The notes below the pieces were generated by a model, which was not told the origin of the DNA, searched no databases, and saw only the letters and a list, made by a program, of their open reading frames with translations. A DNA stretch of 64,000 nt, taken from Sphingomonas bisphenolicum. Its GTDB lineage: Bacteria > Pseudomonadota > Alphaproteobacteria > Sphingomonadales > Sphingomonadaceae. This document shows positions 36,865 to 45,716 of the stretch, piece by piece (within the stretch, counting starts at the first letter, position 1; each line of letters opens with the position of its first letter). The translations under genes were made by a program, and so were the position numbers. Where the stretch lies: the NCBI RefSeq assembly GCF_024349785.1, contig NZ_AP018817.1, forward strand, positions 1,953,501 through 2,017,500, read 5' to 3'.

Positions 36865-36933
36865 GATGGAGGGACATACTGAGTCCCCCACGTGAACTGG
36901 CCTTAACACGGCCTATAGGAGAGGGAGGATAGC

Positions 36934-39324
36934 TTGACCCGAGCATTTACCAAGCAGCTGCGCCATATGAGCCTTCTGGCGTCTACAGCCATTGCTATCA
37001 CGACACTGCCAGCCGGCATTGCCAGCGCGCAGGTGGCCGATCAGGCTAACGAACCCGCCACGCGCGGCGGTGCGGCCGACATCGTCGTTACGGCGCAAAA
37101 GCGCGAACAGCGTCTGAACGACGTGGGTCTTGCGGTCACCGCTATCGGCGGCGAAGCCCTTCAAAATCGCCAGATTGCGAGCCTTACGGATATCGCCTCG
37201 GCCGTTCCCGGACTCGTATTTTCCAACAGCGCATCCAACACGCCAGTCTACACCCTGCGCGGCGTAGGCTTCAACGACACGACGCTTGGCTCCTATCCGG
37301 ACGTCAGCGTCTATCTGGACGAAGCGCCGCTTCCGTTCCCGGTCATGACCAAGCTTGTCGGGTTCGACCTCGACCGCCTTGAAGTGCTCAAGGGGCCGCA
37401 GGGCACGCTCTTTGGCAACAATGCCACTGGTGGCGCGATCAACTTTATCGCTGCCAAGCCGACCAAGACTTTCGAGGCCGGCGGCACGGTAAGCTATGGT
37501 CGTTTCAACGCCATTGACGGCGAAGCCTATGTCAGCGGACCGATCTCCGACACGCTGGGTGTTCGCATTTCGGGCAAGGCTACCCATTCCGATGACTGGC
37601 AGAAAAGCTATACCACCGACGCAAAGACCGGTGGCAGCGAGAATTATGCCGGCCGCATCATCCTTGCCTGGGAACCGACCGATCGGCTCCGGGTCAACCT
37701 CAACGTCAATGGATGGCTCGAGAAGGGCAAGCCGCCAGCGCTGCAGCTGATCGGCATCCGCAACGCAGGTCCTGGCAACCCAGTCACAGGATATCCGCTG
37801 GCGCCCGAGAATGCCCGCTCGGCTGATTTCTCGACGAACATCGATCCTTATCTCGACAACAGCATGTGGCAGGCGATCGGACGGATCGACTATGATCTGA
37901 CCGATGATATCTCGGTGACTTCGCTGACATCCTATGTCGATTACAAGCAGAAGATGGCGTTCGACGGCGACGGCACTACGCTCAACAACGCGGATTTCCG
38001 CTTCTTCGGCGGCGGCATCAAGAGCTTCTCGCAGGAACTGCGCATCGCCAATGGCGGCAACAACCCCTTCCGCTACATCCTGGGTCTGAACTATTCCGAC
38101 GATCGTGCGAAGGACAGGTCGGAGCTCGACTATCGCGACTCCACGATCAATACCGGCACCGCGGCATTCGGAGGGATTTTCCGGTCTGGTTTCCGCGCCA
38201 ACCAGAATATGAAGAATTACGCTGCCTTCGCCAACGCGGAATATGATGTCGGCGACCTGACCTTCAAGGGCGGTATCCGCTATACAAAGTCCAAGCGGGA
38301 AGCGAACAGCTGCTTCTTCGGCATCGCCGCCGAAGGCTCGAACCTGCCGTTCGCGCCGCTCTACACCTTCTTCGCCAACCTGCTCCGTTCGCAAAACGGC
38401 CTGTCGCCGATCACTGTCACGCCCGAACAGACGCTGGGCTGCCTGACCATCGACAATACCGGACTGCTGGGCGCTGATCCGACTTTCCTGCCCGGCCAGT
38501 TCGTCGGCAAGCTGAACGAGGATAACGTCTCATGGCGTGCGGGCATCGATTATAAGCCGCGTCCCGGTATCCTGCTCTATGCCAACGTCGCCAAGGGCTA
38601 CAAGGCGGGCAGCTTCCCCTCGGTCGCGGCATCGACGACCCAGCAGAGCCAGCCGGTGCGTCAGGAATCGCTGCAATCCTATGAAGCGGGCTTCAAGCTG
38701 TCGCTGATCGACCGGACGCTCCAGGCCAATGGCGCGATCTTCTACTACGACTATCGCAACCGCCAGATCCGCTCGAAACTGCTCGATCCCAATTTCGGTC
38801 CGCTCGACGTTCTGGTGAACGTGCCCAAGTCCAACGTGAAGGGTCTCGAACTGGAACTGACGGCCAATCCTGCCGACTGGTTCAGCGCCTACGCCAACTT
38901 CACCTATCTCGACGCCAAGGTGAAGCGTTACACCGGCCTCAACCCGGAAACGCTGGCGGTCGGACAGAATTTCGACGGTGCGGCACTCCCCTACACGCCG
39001 AAATATCAGATCTCGACGGGCTTCAGCGTGGACTTCCCGGTCAGCGACAACCTCAACGGTTTCGGTGGCGCGGATCTCAACTATCGTAGCCAGACCAATG
39101 CGTTCATCGGCGCCTCGAACCTGTTCGAGATCAAGGACTACGGCACGCTCGATCTGCGGGCAGGCATCAAGTCTCAGGATGACCGCTGGTCGTTCCAGGT
39201 CTGGGGCAAGAACGTGACCAACAGCTACTATTGGGACAACGTCGCCTTCTTCTTCGACACCGTGACGCGCTGGCCGGCCCGCCCGGCTACCTATGGCGCA
39301 ACCTTGAGCGTCAAGTTCCGCTGA
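36934..39324 (+). CDS. TonB-dependent receptor
   Basis: A 796-residue outer-membrane receptor. The signal peptide is MTRAFTKQLR followed by a hydrophobic stretch ending IASAQ. The plug region has DIVVTAQKREQRLNDVG and LKGPQGTLFGNNATGGAI; the barrel ends in KFR. The TTG at 36934 is chosen because GGAGAGGGAGG lies 5-6 nt upstream and it gives the signal peptide its charged n-region; the ATG at 36967 would not. It heads an eight-gene operon of degradation genes, so it probably imports the hydrophobic substrate. Confidence 0.9.
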   Translation: MTRAFTKQLRHMSLLASTAIAITTLPAGIASAQVADQANEPATRGGAADIVVTAQKREQRLNDVGLAVTAIGGEALQNRQIASLTDIASAVPGLVFSNSASNTPVYTLRGVGFNDTTLGSYPDVSVYLDEAPLPFPVMTKLVGFDLDRLEVLKGPQGTLFGNNATGGAINFIAAKPTKTFEAGGTVSYGRFNAIDGEAYVSGPISDTLGVRISGKATHSDDWQKSYTTDAKTGGSENYAGRIILAWEPTDRLRVNLNVNGWLEKGKPPALQLIGIRNAGPGNPVTGYPLAPENARSADFSTNIDPYLDNSMWQAIGRIDYDLTDDISVTSLTSYVDYKQKMAFDGDGTTLNNADFRFFGGGIKSFSQELRIANGGNNPFRYILGLNYSDDRAKDRSELDYRDSTINTGTAAFGGIFRSGFRANQNMKNYAAFANAEYDVGDLTFKGGIRYTKSKREANSCFFGIAAEGSNLPFAPLYTFFANLLRSQNGLSPITVTPEQTLGCLTIDNTGLLGADPTFLPGQFVGKLNEDNVSWRAGIDYKPRPGILLYANVAKGYKAGSFPSVAASTTQQSQPVRQESLQSYEAGFKLSLIDRTLQANGAIFYYDYRNRQIRSKLLDPNFGPLDVLVNVPKSNVKGLELELTANPADWFSAYANFTYLDAKVKRYTGLNPETLAVGQNFDGAALPYTPKYQISTGFSVDFPVSDNLNGFGGADLNYRSQTNAFIGASNLFEIKDYGTLDLRAGIKSQDDRWSFQVWGKNVTNSYYWDNVAFFFDTVTRWPARPATYGATLSVKFR

Positions 39325-39334
39325 CGCTCACTCG

Positions 39335-39360
39335 CCCGCTCGGCCGAGGGGGCGAGCGGG
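39335..39360 (+). terminator. Hairpin after TonB receptor
   Basis: CCCGCTCG / CGAGCGGG form a perfect 8-bp stem with a 10-nt loop, 10 nt after the receptor stop and before the next gene (39395). It may lower expression of the downstream enzymes relative to the receptor. Confidence 0.5.
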
Positions 39361-39394
39361 AGGGACTACCGCTTTCAAAGGAGAATGACGAAAG

Positions 39395-39853
39395 ATGACT
39401 GACCAGCAGATATCGCGGCTTTTGGAGCAGCAGGCGATCGAACGGATGATGTTCGAATATTCCTACTATCTCGACATGAACGATCCCGTGAACATGGCGA
39501 CGCTCTTCGTGGATGACTGCGAGGTCAGCTACGCTCCCAATTTCGGCGCGGTCGGCATCGAAGCCTATAAGAAAACCCTGGACGGTATCGGCACCTTCTT
39601 CAAGGGCACCAGCCACCATAATTCCAATACTGTCGTCGACTTTATCAGCGAGACCGAAGCGGACGTCCGCTCGATCGTGCTGGCGGTCCATCGCTACACC
39701 AAGGAGCGTCCCGACGGCATCCTGTACGGCCAGTATTTCGATCGCGTCGTAAAAGTCGATGGGCAGTGGAAGTTCAAGCGCCGCGAGCTGCGCACGACGA
39801 TGACCACCGACTATCACGTCAAGGCTTTCAACCCCATCGGCCGGCTGGAGTAA
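39395..39853 (+). CDS. SnoaL/NTF2-like protein
   Basis: A 152-residue cone-fold protein. LLEQQAIERMMFEYSYYLD at the N-terminus and FVDDCEVSYAPNFG fit the SnoaL-like group (dehydratase, isomerase or hydrolase). It has an AAGGAGAATGACG ribosome region. It lies between the TonB receptor and two crotonase genes in the same operon. The substrate is not known. Confidence 0.8.
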   Translation: MTDQQISRLLEQQAIERMMFEYSYYLDMNDPVNMATLFVDDCEVSYAPNFGAVGIEAYKKTLDGIGTFFKGTSHHNSNTVVDFISETEADVRSIVLAVHRYTKERPDGILYGQYFDRVVKVDGQWKFKRRELRTTMTTDYHVKAFNPIGRLE

Positions 39854-39860
39854 TCGCTCC

Positions 39861-40697
39861 ATGCCTCCCTATGAAGCCATCAGGATAGAGCATGAGGAGG
39901 CGTTGAGCTGGATCGTGCTCAATCGTCCCGAGGCCGCCAACGCCTTGTCGCCGCAATTGCTCGACGAGTTCGGCCATGCGCTCGAAACGCTCAAGCATGA
40001 AGGCGGTCCGGTCATCGCCATACGGGGCGAGGGCCGGGGCTTCTGTTCTGGCATCGATCTGGGAGGCTATGGCGGGGGCGACAAGGGGCCGGCGGATCCG
40101 ATGGCCGACCGCGCCCGGCTTGAAGCCAACGTTGCGCGCTGGTTGCAGATGTGGGACCATCCAAAGCCCGTCATCGCGGCGGTCCATGGCTATTGCATGG
40201 CCGCCGCCGCACAGATGTGCGTGTTCACCGACATCACGGTGGTTGCCGATAATGTGAAGATCGGCGAACCGACCATTCCCATAGGCGGCGGCTTCATTGC
40301 TCCCGCCTGGGTTTCCCTCGTCGGGCACAAGCGGGCGAAGGAATTTGCATTTGTGCCGGGCAACTGGATCGATGGACCCACTGCCGTCGAATGGGGCTGG
40401 GCCAATCATTGCGTTCCGGCCGACGACCTCATCGCCTGCGTCCGCTCGCTGGCCGAGCGCATTGGCCTCACGCCGTCTGAAGTGCTCAGGCTCAAGAAGC
40501 TTTCTATCAACCGTGCGGCCGAAGCCCAGGGCTTCCGTCAGTCGCTCTCGGGCATCGCCGAGATCGACGCGCTGCTGCACCTCGCACCCGCCGTCCTCGA
40601 GATCCGTGCCCGTATGAAGGACAAGGGCCTCAAGGCGGTTATCCAGGAATATAAAGTCGCGCCGACGAGCCCGCTGGTCGCGCCAAAGGAGCCATGA
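39861..40697 (+). CDS. Crotonase-fold protein lacking both hydratase glutamates
   Basis: A 278-residue crotonase superfamily member with the oxyanion-hole strand GRGFCSGIDLGG. Aligning by eye with enoyl-CoA hydratase, the GGGCEL glutamate is replaced (MAAAAQM) and the PE glutamate is replaced (GEPTIP). It should not be a normal enoyl-CoA hydratase. Other crotonase chemistries, for example C-C bond hydrolysis as in 6-oxocamphor hydrolase, are possible (inference). The next gene starts immediately after its stop codon. Confidence 0.8.
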   Translation: MPPYEAIRIEHEEALSWIVLNRPEAANALSPQLLDEFGHALETLKHEGGPVIAIRGEGRGFCSGIDLGGYGGGDKGPADPMADRARLEANVARWLQMWDHPKPVIAAVHGYCMAAAAQMCVFTDITVVADNVKIGEPTIPIGGGFIAPAWVSLVGHKRAKEFAFVPGNWIDGPTAVEWGWANHCVPADDLIACVRSLAERIGLTPSEVLRLKKLSINRAAEAQGFRQSLSGIAEIDALLHLAPAVLEIRARMKDKGLKAVIQEYKVAPTSPLVAPKEP

Positions 40698-41468
40698 ATG
40701 TCTGACATCGAATTCACGAAAGACGGCCATACCGCGCATGTGAAGCTCAACCGTCCGCAAGGTCTCAATGCGATCACGCAGGAGATGGATGATCTGCTGC
40801 TCGCGGCATGGACCGACATCAACGACGACCCGGATATCTGGACCGTCATTCTTTCGGCTGAAGGCGAGAAAAGCTTCTGCATCGGTGCGGACGTCTCCGG
40901 CGGCGCCGAGCGCAAGACGCGCATGGCGCTGGCTGGTGGCCTGACCGGCATCGGCGGCCCGCTCGTAAAACTGAAAAAGCCCCTTATCGTTGCGGTCCAG
41001 GGCTTCTGCGTTGGTGGCGGTTTCGAACTCGCCATGTGCGCCGACATCATCGTTGCGGCCGACACAGCCCAGTTCGGCCTGCCCGAAACAAAGGTCGGCA
41101 TCATCGGCGAATGCGGCGTCGTGCATCGCGCCGTGCGCCAGCTTCCCCACCATATCGCAATGGCCATGATCCTGACCGGCGATCGCATCAAGGCGGAAGC
41201 CGCGGAGCGCTATGGTCTGGTCAATGAGGTCGTTCCCTATGCCGACCTCGCTGCCACGGCGCAGAAATGGGCCGACAAGATCAATGGTGCATCGCCGCTG
41301 GCTAACCAGGCCGCGAAGGTCGCTGCTCTCGACCGGCTCGGCTACCCGCTCGAGGTCGCCCTCATGACGAAGTTCGAGGAAATCGAGCAATATGCCGCCA
41401 GCGCGGACAAGCGCGAAGGCGAACAGGCCGCGGGCGAACGCCGCAAGCCGGTGTGGACCGGACGCTGA
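40698..41468 (+). CDS. Enoyl-CoA hydratase/isomerase family protein
   Basis: A 256-residue crotonase. It has the oxyanion-hole motif KSFCIGADVSGG, the first catalytic glutamate in VGGGFELAMCADI and the second in FGLPETKVGIIG, so it is a competent hydratase candidate, unlike its neighbour. It would hydrate an unsaturated acyl-CoA made after ring cleavage. It follows the previous crotonase gene with no gap. Confidence 0.88.
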   Translation: MSDIEFTKDGHTAHVKLNRPQGLNAITQEMDDLLLAAWTDINDDPDIWTVILSAEGEKSFCIGADVSGGAERKTRMALAGGLTGIGGPLVKLKKPLIVAVQGFCVGGGFELAMCADIIVAADTAQFGLPETKVGIIGECGVVHRAVRQLPHHIAMAMILTGDRIKAEAAERYGLVNEVVPYADLAATAQKWADKINGASPLANQAAKVAALDRLGYPLEVALMTKFEEIEQYAASADKREGEQAAGERRKPVWTGR

Positions 41469-41491
41469 CCTAACCAAGGAGGAGCCAGGTA

Positions 41492-41716
41492 ATGAGTGAT
41501 CATGTCTATCGTGTTATTGAGATCGTCGGCTCCTCCACGTCGAGTGTGGACGACGCGATCAAGACCGCCATCGCGCGCGCCAGCGAGACACTGCATGGCC
41601 TGCGATGGTTCGAGTTGGTTCAGACCCGTGGACATATCGAGGACGGTCAGATCCAGCACTTTCAGGTCACATTGAAAGTCGGCTTCGTCGTCGACCCCGT
41701 GACCGGCTCCGACTGA
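41492..41716 (+). CDS. Dodecin family flavin-binding protein
   Basis: A 74-residue dodecin: MSDHVYRVIEIVGSSTSSVDDAIKTAI, then WFELVQTRGHI with the tryptophan that stacks flavins, and FQVTLKVGFVVD. Dodecins form hollow dodecamers that store and protect FMN, FAD or riboflavin. Next to a flavin reductase and flavin-dependent monooxygenases, a flavin buffer role is very plausible. AAGGAGGAG precedes the start. Confidence 0.9.
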   Translation: MSDHVYRVIEIVGSSTSSVDDAIKTAIARASETLHGLRWFELVQTRGHIEDGQIQHFQVTLKVGFVVDPVTGSD

Positions 41717-41740
41717 ACGCCATACTGAACGAGGCGCCCT

Positions 41741-42901
41741 GTGTTATCTTCTCAGCAAGTCCTTCCCATCGACCCCAAATGGTATCGCCAGGTTCTCGGG
41801 CAGTATCCGACCGGTGTTTGCGTGATCACCGCGACGGCCAGCGATGGCGTTCCCGTATCGATGGTCGTGGGTTCCTTCACGTCGGTCTCGCTGAACCCGG
41901 CGTTGGTCGCCTTCTTTCCCGATCGCGGATCGAGCAGTTGGGCCAAGTTGCGCGACTGCGAGCATTTCTGCGTGAATATCCTGGGCGCAGAGCAGGAGCC
42001 TGTCTGTCGCCAACTTGCGTCCAAGGACCCTAACAAATTTGACGGCGTCGCCCACCGGATTTCGGAACGAAGCTGTCCTGTCCTTGAAGATGTGGTCGCG
42101 TGGATAGAATGCCGACGCTACGCCATCACCGATGCTGGGGACCATGAGATGGTCACAGGCGAAATTGTCGCGCTCGACATCGCTGGCGGCGGACTGCCTC
42201 TTCTCTTCTTTCAGGGCGGCTATGGCCAGTTTGCCCCCGGCTCGCTCGTCGCGAGCGAAGCGCCGGGCCTGTCTCTTGCCCAGCTTCGGCAGGTCGATCG
42301 GGCGCGCGCCGAACTGGAGCGTCTTGCTGCCGAAACCGGGGGACGCTGCATTGTTACCCTCCGGGCCGGCGAGGAACTGATCGTGGCAGCGAGTGCCGGA
42401 CAGGAACATATTCCAGGCATCGCAACGCTCGTCGGGCAACGATTGCCGTTCCGCCTGCCGACCGGGTCGGTGTTCGCAGCGTGGCTCTCCGATCAGGAAG
42501 TCGGCCCCTGGCTTGGCCGCCACGACGTTCCGGTTCGCAAAACTGCGGCCACCGTTCTTGCCACAGTGCGCGAACGCGGCTTCTCGGTCGGCCTTATCAG
42601 CGAGGCACAACGCATCTTCTCCGCGCAACTGGCCGCCGCGGGTGACGACGAGATCGCGGTCGAGGCGCTGGAGGAACTGATTTCCGACCTGGCCTATGAT
42701 CCGGCCGAATGGACCGATGCGACCAAGGGACAGGCGCGGGTCGTCTCGGTGCCGGTTTTTGGTACCGACGGCGCCATCGCAATGGCGCTGACACTCTATG
42801 GTTTCCCCAAGCCTCCAGAAGGCGGCATCGATATCTATATCGCGCATCTGATCGAAGCAGCCACCCGCGTGGGCGCGGGTCTTGGAGCCCGCGCGCAATA
42901 G
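41741..42901 (+). CDS. Flavin reductase fused to an IclR-like effector domain
   Basis: A 386-residue two-domain protein. Residues 1-165 are a flavin:NAD(P)H reductase of the HpaC/FMN-binding split-barrel type (LGQYPTGVCVITATASDG, SVSLNPALVAFFPDRGSSSW). Residues 180-385 resemble the C-terminal effector domain of IclR regulators (LVGQRLPFRLPTGSVFAAWL, TVRERGFSVGL, RVVSVPVFGTDGAIAMALTLYG) but there is no helix-turn-helix. It probably supplies FMNH2 to the LLM monooxygenases under ligand control. The start is GTG at 41741 with GAGG upstream. Confidence 0.85.
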   Translation: MLSSQQVLPIDPKWYRQVLGQYPTGVCVITATASDGVPVSMVVGSFTSVSLNPALVAFFPDRGSSSWAKLRDCEHFCVNILGAEQEPVCRQLASKDPNKFDGVAHRISERSCPVLEDVVAWIECRRYAITDAGDHEMVTGEIVALDIAGGGLPLLFFQGGYGQFAPGSLVASEAPGLSLAQLRQVDRARAELERLAAETGGRCIVTLRAGEELIVAASAGQEHIPGIATLVGQRLPFRLPTGSVFAAWLSDQEVGPWLGRHDVPVRKTAATVLATVRERGFSVGLISEAQRIFSAQLAAAGDDEIAVEALEELISDLAYDPAEWTDATKGQARVVSVPVFGTDGAIAMALTLYGFPKPPEGGIDIYIAHLIEAATRVGAGLGARAQ

Positions 42902-42957
42902 AATATGAACCTGCCGGGCGACAGCAGCCTTTTCATTCAACTTTCAAGGAGACACCG

Positions 42958-43719
42958 ATGGACATGCGTGATGTCGCAGCAATCGTCACGGGAGGCGCAT
43001 CGGGCCTGGGTGGCGCGACAGCCTCGATGCTTGCCGCGCACGGCGCACGGGTCGCGATCTTCGATCTCAATGAGGAGCAGGGGACCAGGAAGGCCCAGGA
43101 ATTGGGCGGCGCCTTCTTCCGGGTCGATGTCGCCGACGCGCAGAGCGTGAAGGATGGGCTGGAAGCCGCAGCACAGGCGCACGGCACGGCGCGCATCCTG
43201 GTGAACTGCGCAGGCGTCGCGCCGGCGATCAAGACGGTCGGTCGGGAAAATGTGCCGCATCCGCTCGACAGCTTTCGCCGCGCCGTCGAGATCAATCTCA
43301 TCGGCAGCTTCAACGTCATCGCCCAGTTCGCCGCCCTTCTGGCCGCTGCCGAGCCCGTCGGCGAGGAACGTGGCGTCATCGTCAACACCGCAAGTGTTGC
43401 TGCCTATGACGGGCAGATGGGCCAGGCGGCCTACGCCGCGTCCAAGGGCGGCGTCGTGGGCATGACGCTACCGGTCGCCCGCGATCTGGCGCAGCACAAG
43501 ATCAGGGTCATGACGGTCGCCCCGGGCATCTTCCTGACGCCGATGCTGATGGGATTGCCCCAGCCGGCGCAGGATTCGCTTGGTCAGCAGGTTCCGCATC
43601 CCAGCCGCTTGGGCCGCCCGGAAGAATATGCTCAACTGGTGGAAGCCATCATCGGCAACCCCATGCTCAATGGTGAAGTCATCAGGCTCGACGGCGCGAT
43701 CAGAATGGCGCCGCGATAG
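42958..43719 (+). CDS. SDR, 3-hydroxyacyl-CoA dehydrogenase type II-like
   Basis: A 253-residue SDR resembling the HSD10/HADH2 group: IVTGGASGLGGATASMLAAHGA, LVNCAGVAPAIKTVGRE, AYAASKGGVVGMTLPVARDLA and VAPGIFLTPM. These enzymes oxidise 3-hydroxyacyl-CoA or hydroxysteroids with NAD. This fits after the enoyl-CoA hydratase in the operon. CAAGGAGAC lies upstream of the ATG at 42958. Confidence 0.9.
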   Translation: MDMRDVAAIVTGGASGLGGATASMLAAHGARVAIFDLNEEQGTRKAQELGGAFFRVDVADAQSVKDGLEAAAQAHGTARILVNCAGVAPAIKTVGRENVPHPLDSFRRAVEINLIGSFNVIAQFAALLAAAEPVGEERGVIVNTASVAAYDGQMGQAAYAASKGGVVGMTLPVARDLAQHKIRVMTVAPGIFLTPMLMGLPQPAQDSLGQQVPHPSRLGRPEEYAQLVEAIIGNPMLNGEVIRLDGAIRMAPR

Positions 43720-43731
43720 AAGGAGAGAGAA

Positions 43732-44238
43732 ATGGACCTGGAGCAACGCATTCGCCGACTGGAGGATCGCAATGCGATCTCGGATCTCGTCGTCTCCTAT
43801 TTCTTGGCGTCTGACGATGACGATTCCGACGGCGTGGCGGCCAGCTTCATTCCCGACGCCACATTCAGTTCTTCGGGCGTTCTCAATGCGACCGGTCGCG
43901 ATGCCATCGTCGAATTCATAAAGACGGCCCGTTCCTATATGGGGTTGACTGTACATACCCCCCATTATGTCCAGTGCCGGTTCGAGTCCGACGATCGGGC
44001 TACCGGCCTTGTCGGCGCACATCTGGAATTGGTCCTGGGTGGCACGAGCGTCGTCGGCGCTGTCCGCTATGTCGATAGCTATGTCCGGGACGGAGAGGTC
44101 TGGCGTTTTGCATCGCGCGATATGCGCACCGTTCATATCGCACCGTGGGATGAGGTCGGCGCGGCGTTTGCCTCGACGACCCCGGTGCGCTGGCCGGGCG
44201 GCGAAGCTGCCGCCTCGGATTTCCCGCGCAAATCTTAG
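43732..44238 (+). CDS. SnoaL/NTF2-like protein
   Basis: A 168-residue cone-fold protein: LEQRIRRLEDRNAISDLVVSY, then DGVAASFIPDATFSSSG and GEVWRFASRDMRTVHIAPW. It is the last gene of the operon that begins with the TonB receptor, 12 nt after the SDR. It is the third intact SnoaL-like gene of the window. No catalytic residues can be assigned by eye. Confidence 0.8.
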   Translation: MDLEQRIRRLEDRNAISDLVVSYFLASDDDDSDGVAASFIPDATFSSSGVLNATGRDAIVEFIKTARSYMGLTVHTPHYVQCRFESDDRATGLVGAHLELVLGGTSVVGAVRYVDSYVRDGEVWRFASRDMRTVHIAPWDEVGAAFASTTPVRWPGGEAAASDFPRKS

Positions 44239-44248
44239 TTCTAGTGCA

Positions 44249-44278
44249 GGCGTGCCGGTCCGCTGGACATGGCACGCC
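44249..44278. terminator. Hairpin in convergent gap
   Basis: GGCGTGCC / GGCACGCC form a perfect 8-bp stem with a 14-nt loop, 10 nt after the SnoaL-like stop and 8 nt before the stop of the minus-strand hydrolase. It is a likely bidirectional terminator. Confidence 0.6.
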
Positions 44279-44286
44279 AGCTTACA

Positions 44287-45078
44287 TTACGGCATGGCGG
44301 TTTTCACGCTCGTCCCACCGTCAGGCGCTGCCCAGAGTTCATCCAGAAATGCCCGCATGGCATTCCACGAGCGACGATCGGCGATGGGATCGTAGCGAAG
44401 CCAGTCGGGAAGGCCACGCTCATGCGCCCTGGGATTTGTGAAGCTGTGACGGACCCCGCCATAGACATGCATCTCCCAACGAACCTCCGCTTGCCGCATC
44501 GTCTGCTCGAAAAGCAGCCGCTGTTCTGCATCGATGGAGGGATCGTCCGCACCCAGCAGCAGCAGGATCGCTGCCTTGATGTTCGGCGCATCCTGTGGCG
44601 CGGTCAGCGCCAGGCCGCTGTGAAAGCCCACCACTGCTCCGATGTCGCGGCCGGTAAGCGCCAGCTCCAGAGCCATCGTACCGCCAAAGCAGAAGCCGAT
44701 CGCGCCGACCTTCGCGGGATCCACTTCCGGTTGCGCAAGCAGCGCATCATAGGCGGGCACCACACGCTCGCGCACGCAAGCGCTGCTTTTCTGCAAGGGT
44801 TCAAGCTTCTCTAGAACCTCCTCGAGCCCGCTCAGTTCGCGCGCCTCGCCATGAAGGTCGCACGCCAGCGCGACATAGCCCATCTCGGATGCAATCCGCT
44901 CGGCGCGCAGGATCGCCTGGTCGCTCAGGCCATAGCCCTCGGGAAAGACGAGAAGAGCAGGGTGAGGCCCTGCGCCAGCGGGTATGGCGAGGTGTCCGCG
45001 CATGGCCAGCCCGTCCGCCACATAGTCCACCGTCCGTACATTGATCGCGCGTGCATCCTTTGGCGACAGGCCGTTCAC
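44287..45078 (-). CDS. Dienelactone hydrolase family protein
   Basis: A 263-residue alpha/beta hydrolase. The triad is visible: Cys130 in [13 protein letters not shown], Asp179 in LLGADDPS and His211 in GVRHSFTNP, as in dienelactone hydrolase. It could hydrolyse the lactone formed by the Baeyer-Villiger enzymes. Its ATG overlaps the stop of the CoA-transferase B gene (45075-45078), so it is last in the operon BVMO-thiolase-CoA-transferase-hydrolase. Confidence 0.87.
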   Translation of the reverse strand: MNGLSPKDARAINVRTVDYVADGLAMRGHLAIPAGAGPHPALLVFPEGYGLSDQAILRAERIASEMGYVALACDLHGEARELSGLEEVLEKLEPLQKSSACVRERVVPAYDALLAQPEVDPAKVGAIGFCFGGTMALELALTGRDIGAVVGFHSGLALTAPQDAPNIKAAILLLLGADDPSIDAEQRLLFEQTMRQAEVRWEMHVYGGVRHSFTNPRAHERGLPDWLRYDPIADRRSWNAMRAFLDELWAAPDGGTSVKTAMP

Positions 45079-45716
45079 AACGCCACCTCGAAGGAGGCGG
45101 ACGTCTTTGCCTCGACATCCTGGCGCGTCACGCCGGACGCGAGTTCAATCAGCCTGAAGGGGCTGTCATGGTCGGCCCGCTGGAAGACGGCGAGGTCGGT
45201 GATGATCATGTCGACCACATTCTTCCCGGTCAGCGGCAGCGTGCATTCCGGAATGAACTTGGGGCTGCCGTCCTTGGACGTATGCTCCATGACCACGATG
45301 ATCTTCTTGACCCCCGCGACCAGATCCATCGCGCCGCCCATGCCCTTGATCATCTTGCCGGGGATCATCCAGTTGGCGATGTCGCCATTTTCGGCGATCT
45401 CCATCGCGCCAAGGACGGTCAGGTCGATATGGCCGCCGCGAATCATCGCGAAACTGTCCGAAGAGCTGAAATAGGCGGTCTGGGGCAGTTCGCTGATCGT
45501 CTGCTTGCCCGCGTTGATGAGGTCCGCATCCTCCTCGCCCTCGAGCGGGAAGGGACCGATGCCGAGCATGCCATTCTCGCTCTGGAGCGTGACTTGCACG
45601 CCAGCTGGAATATGGTTCGCCACTAGCGTCGGGATGCCGATGCCCAGATTGACGTAGAAGCCGTCCTCAAGCTCCTTTGCCGCGCGCGCGGCCATTTCAT
45701 CTCTGCTCCAGGCCAT
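45075..45716 (-). CDS. 3-oxoacid CoA-transferase subunit B
   Basis: A 213-residue beta subunit. [31 protein letters not shown] with the catalytic glutamate, and MELTSK-like MEHTSKDG near the end are hallmarks. With subunit A it moves CoA from succinyl-CoA to a 3-oxoacid, feeding the thiolase. Subunit A's stop overlaps this start by one base (TAATG). Confidence 0.93.
   Translation of the reverse strand: MAWSRDEMAARAAKELEDGFYVNLGIGIPTLVANHIPAGVQVTLQSENGMLGIGPFPLEGEEDADLINAGKQTISELPQTAYFSSSDSFAMIRGGHIDLTVLGAMEIAENGDIANWMIPGKMIKGMGGAMDLVAGVKKIIVVMEHTSKDGSPKFIPECTLPLTGKNVVDMIITDLAVFQRADHDSPFRLIELASGVTRQDVEAKTSASFEVAL

Noticed and set aside
39828..41477. A 549-codon open frame antisense to the two crotonase genes
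   Set aside because: It mirrors the high-GC codon bias of the genes on the plus strand, has no family motifs, and the plus-strand frames are unmistakable crotonases. The same applies to long antisense frames at 24880-26349, 33914-35353 and 36913-38394.
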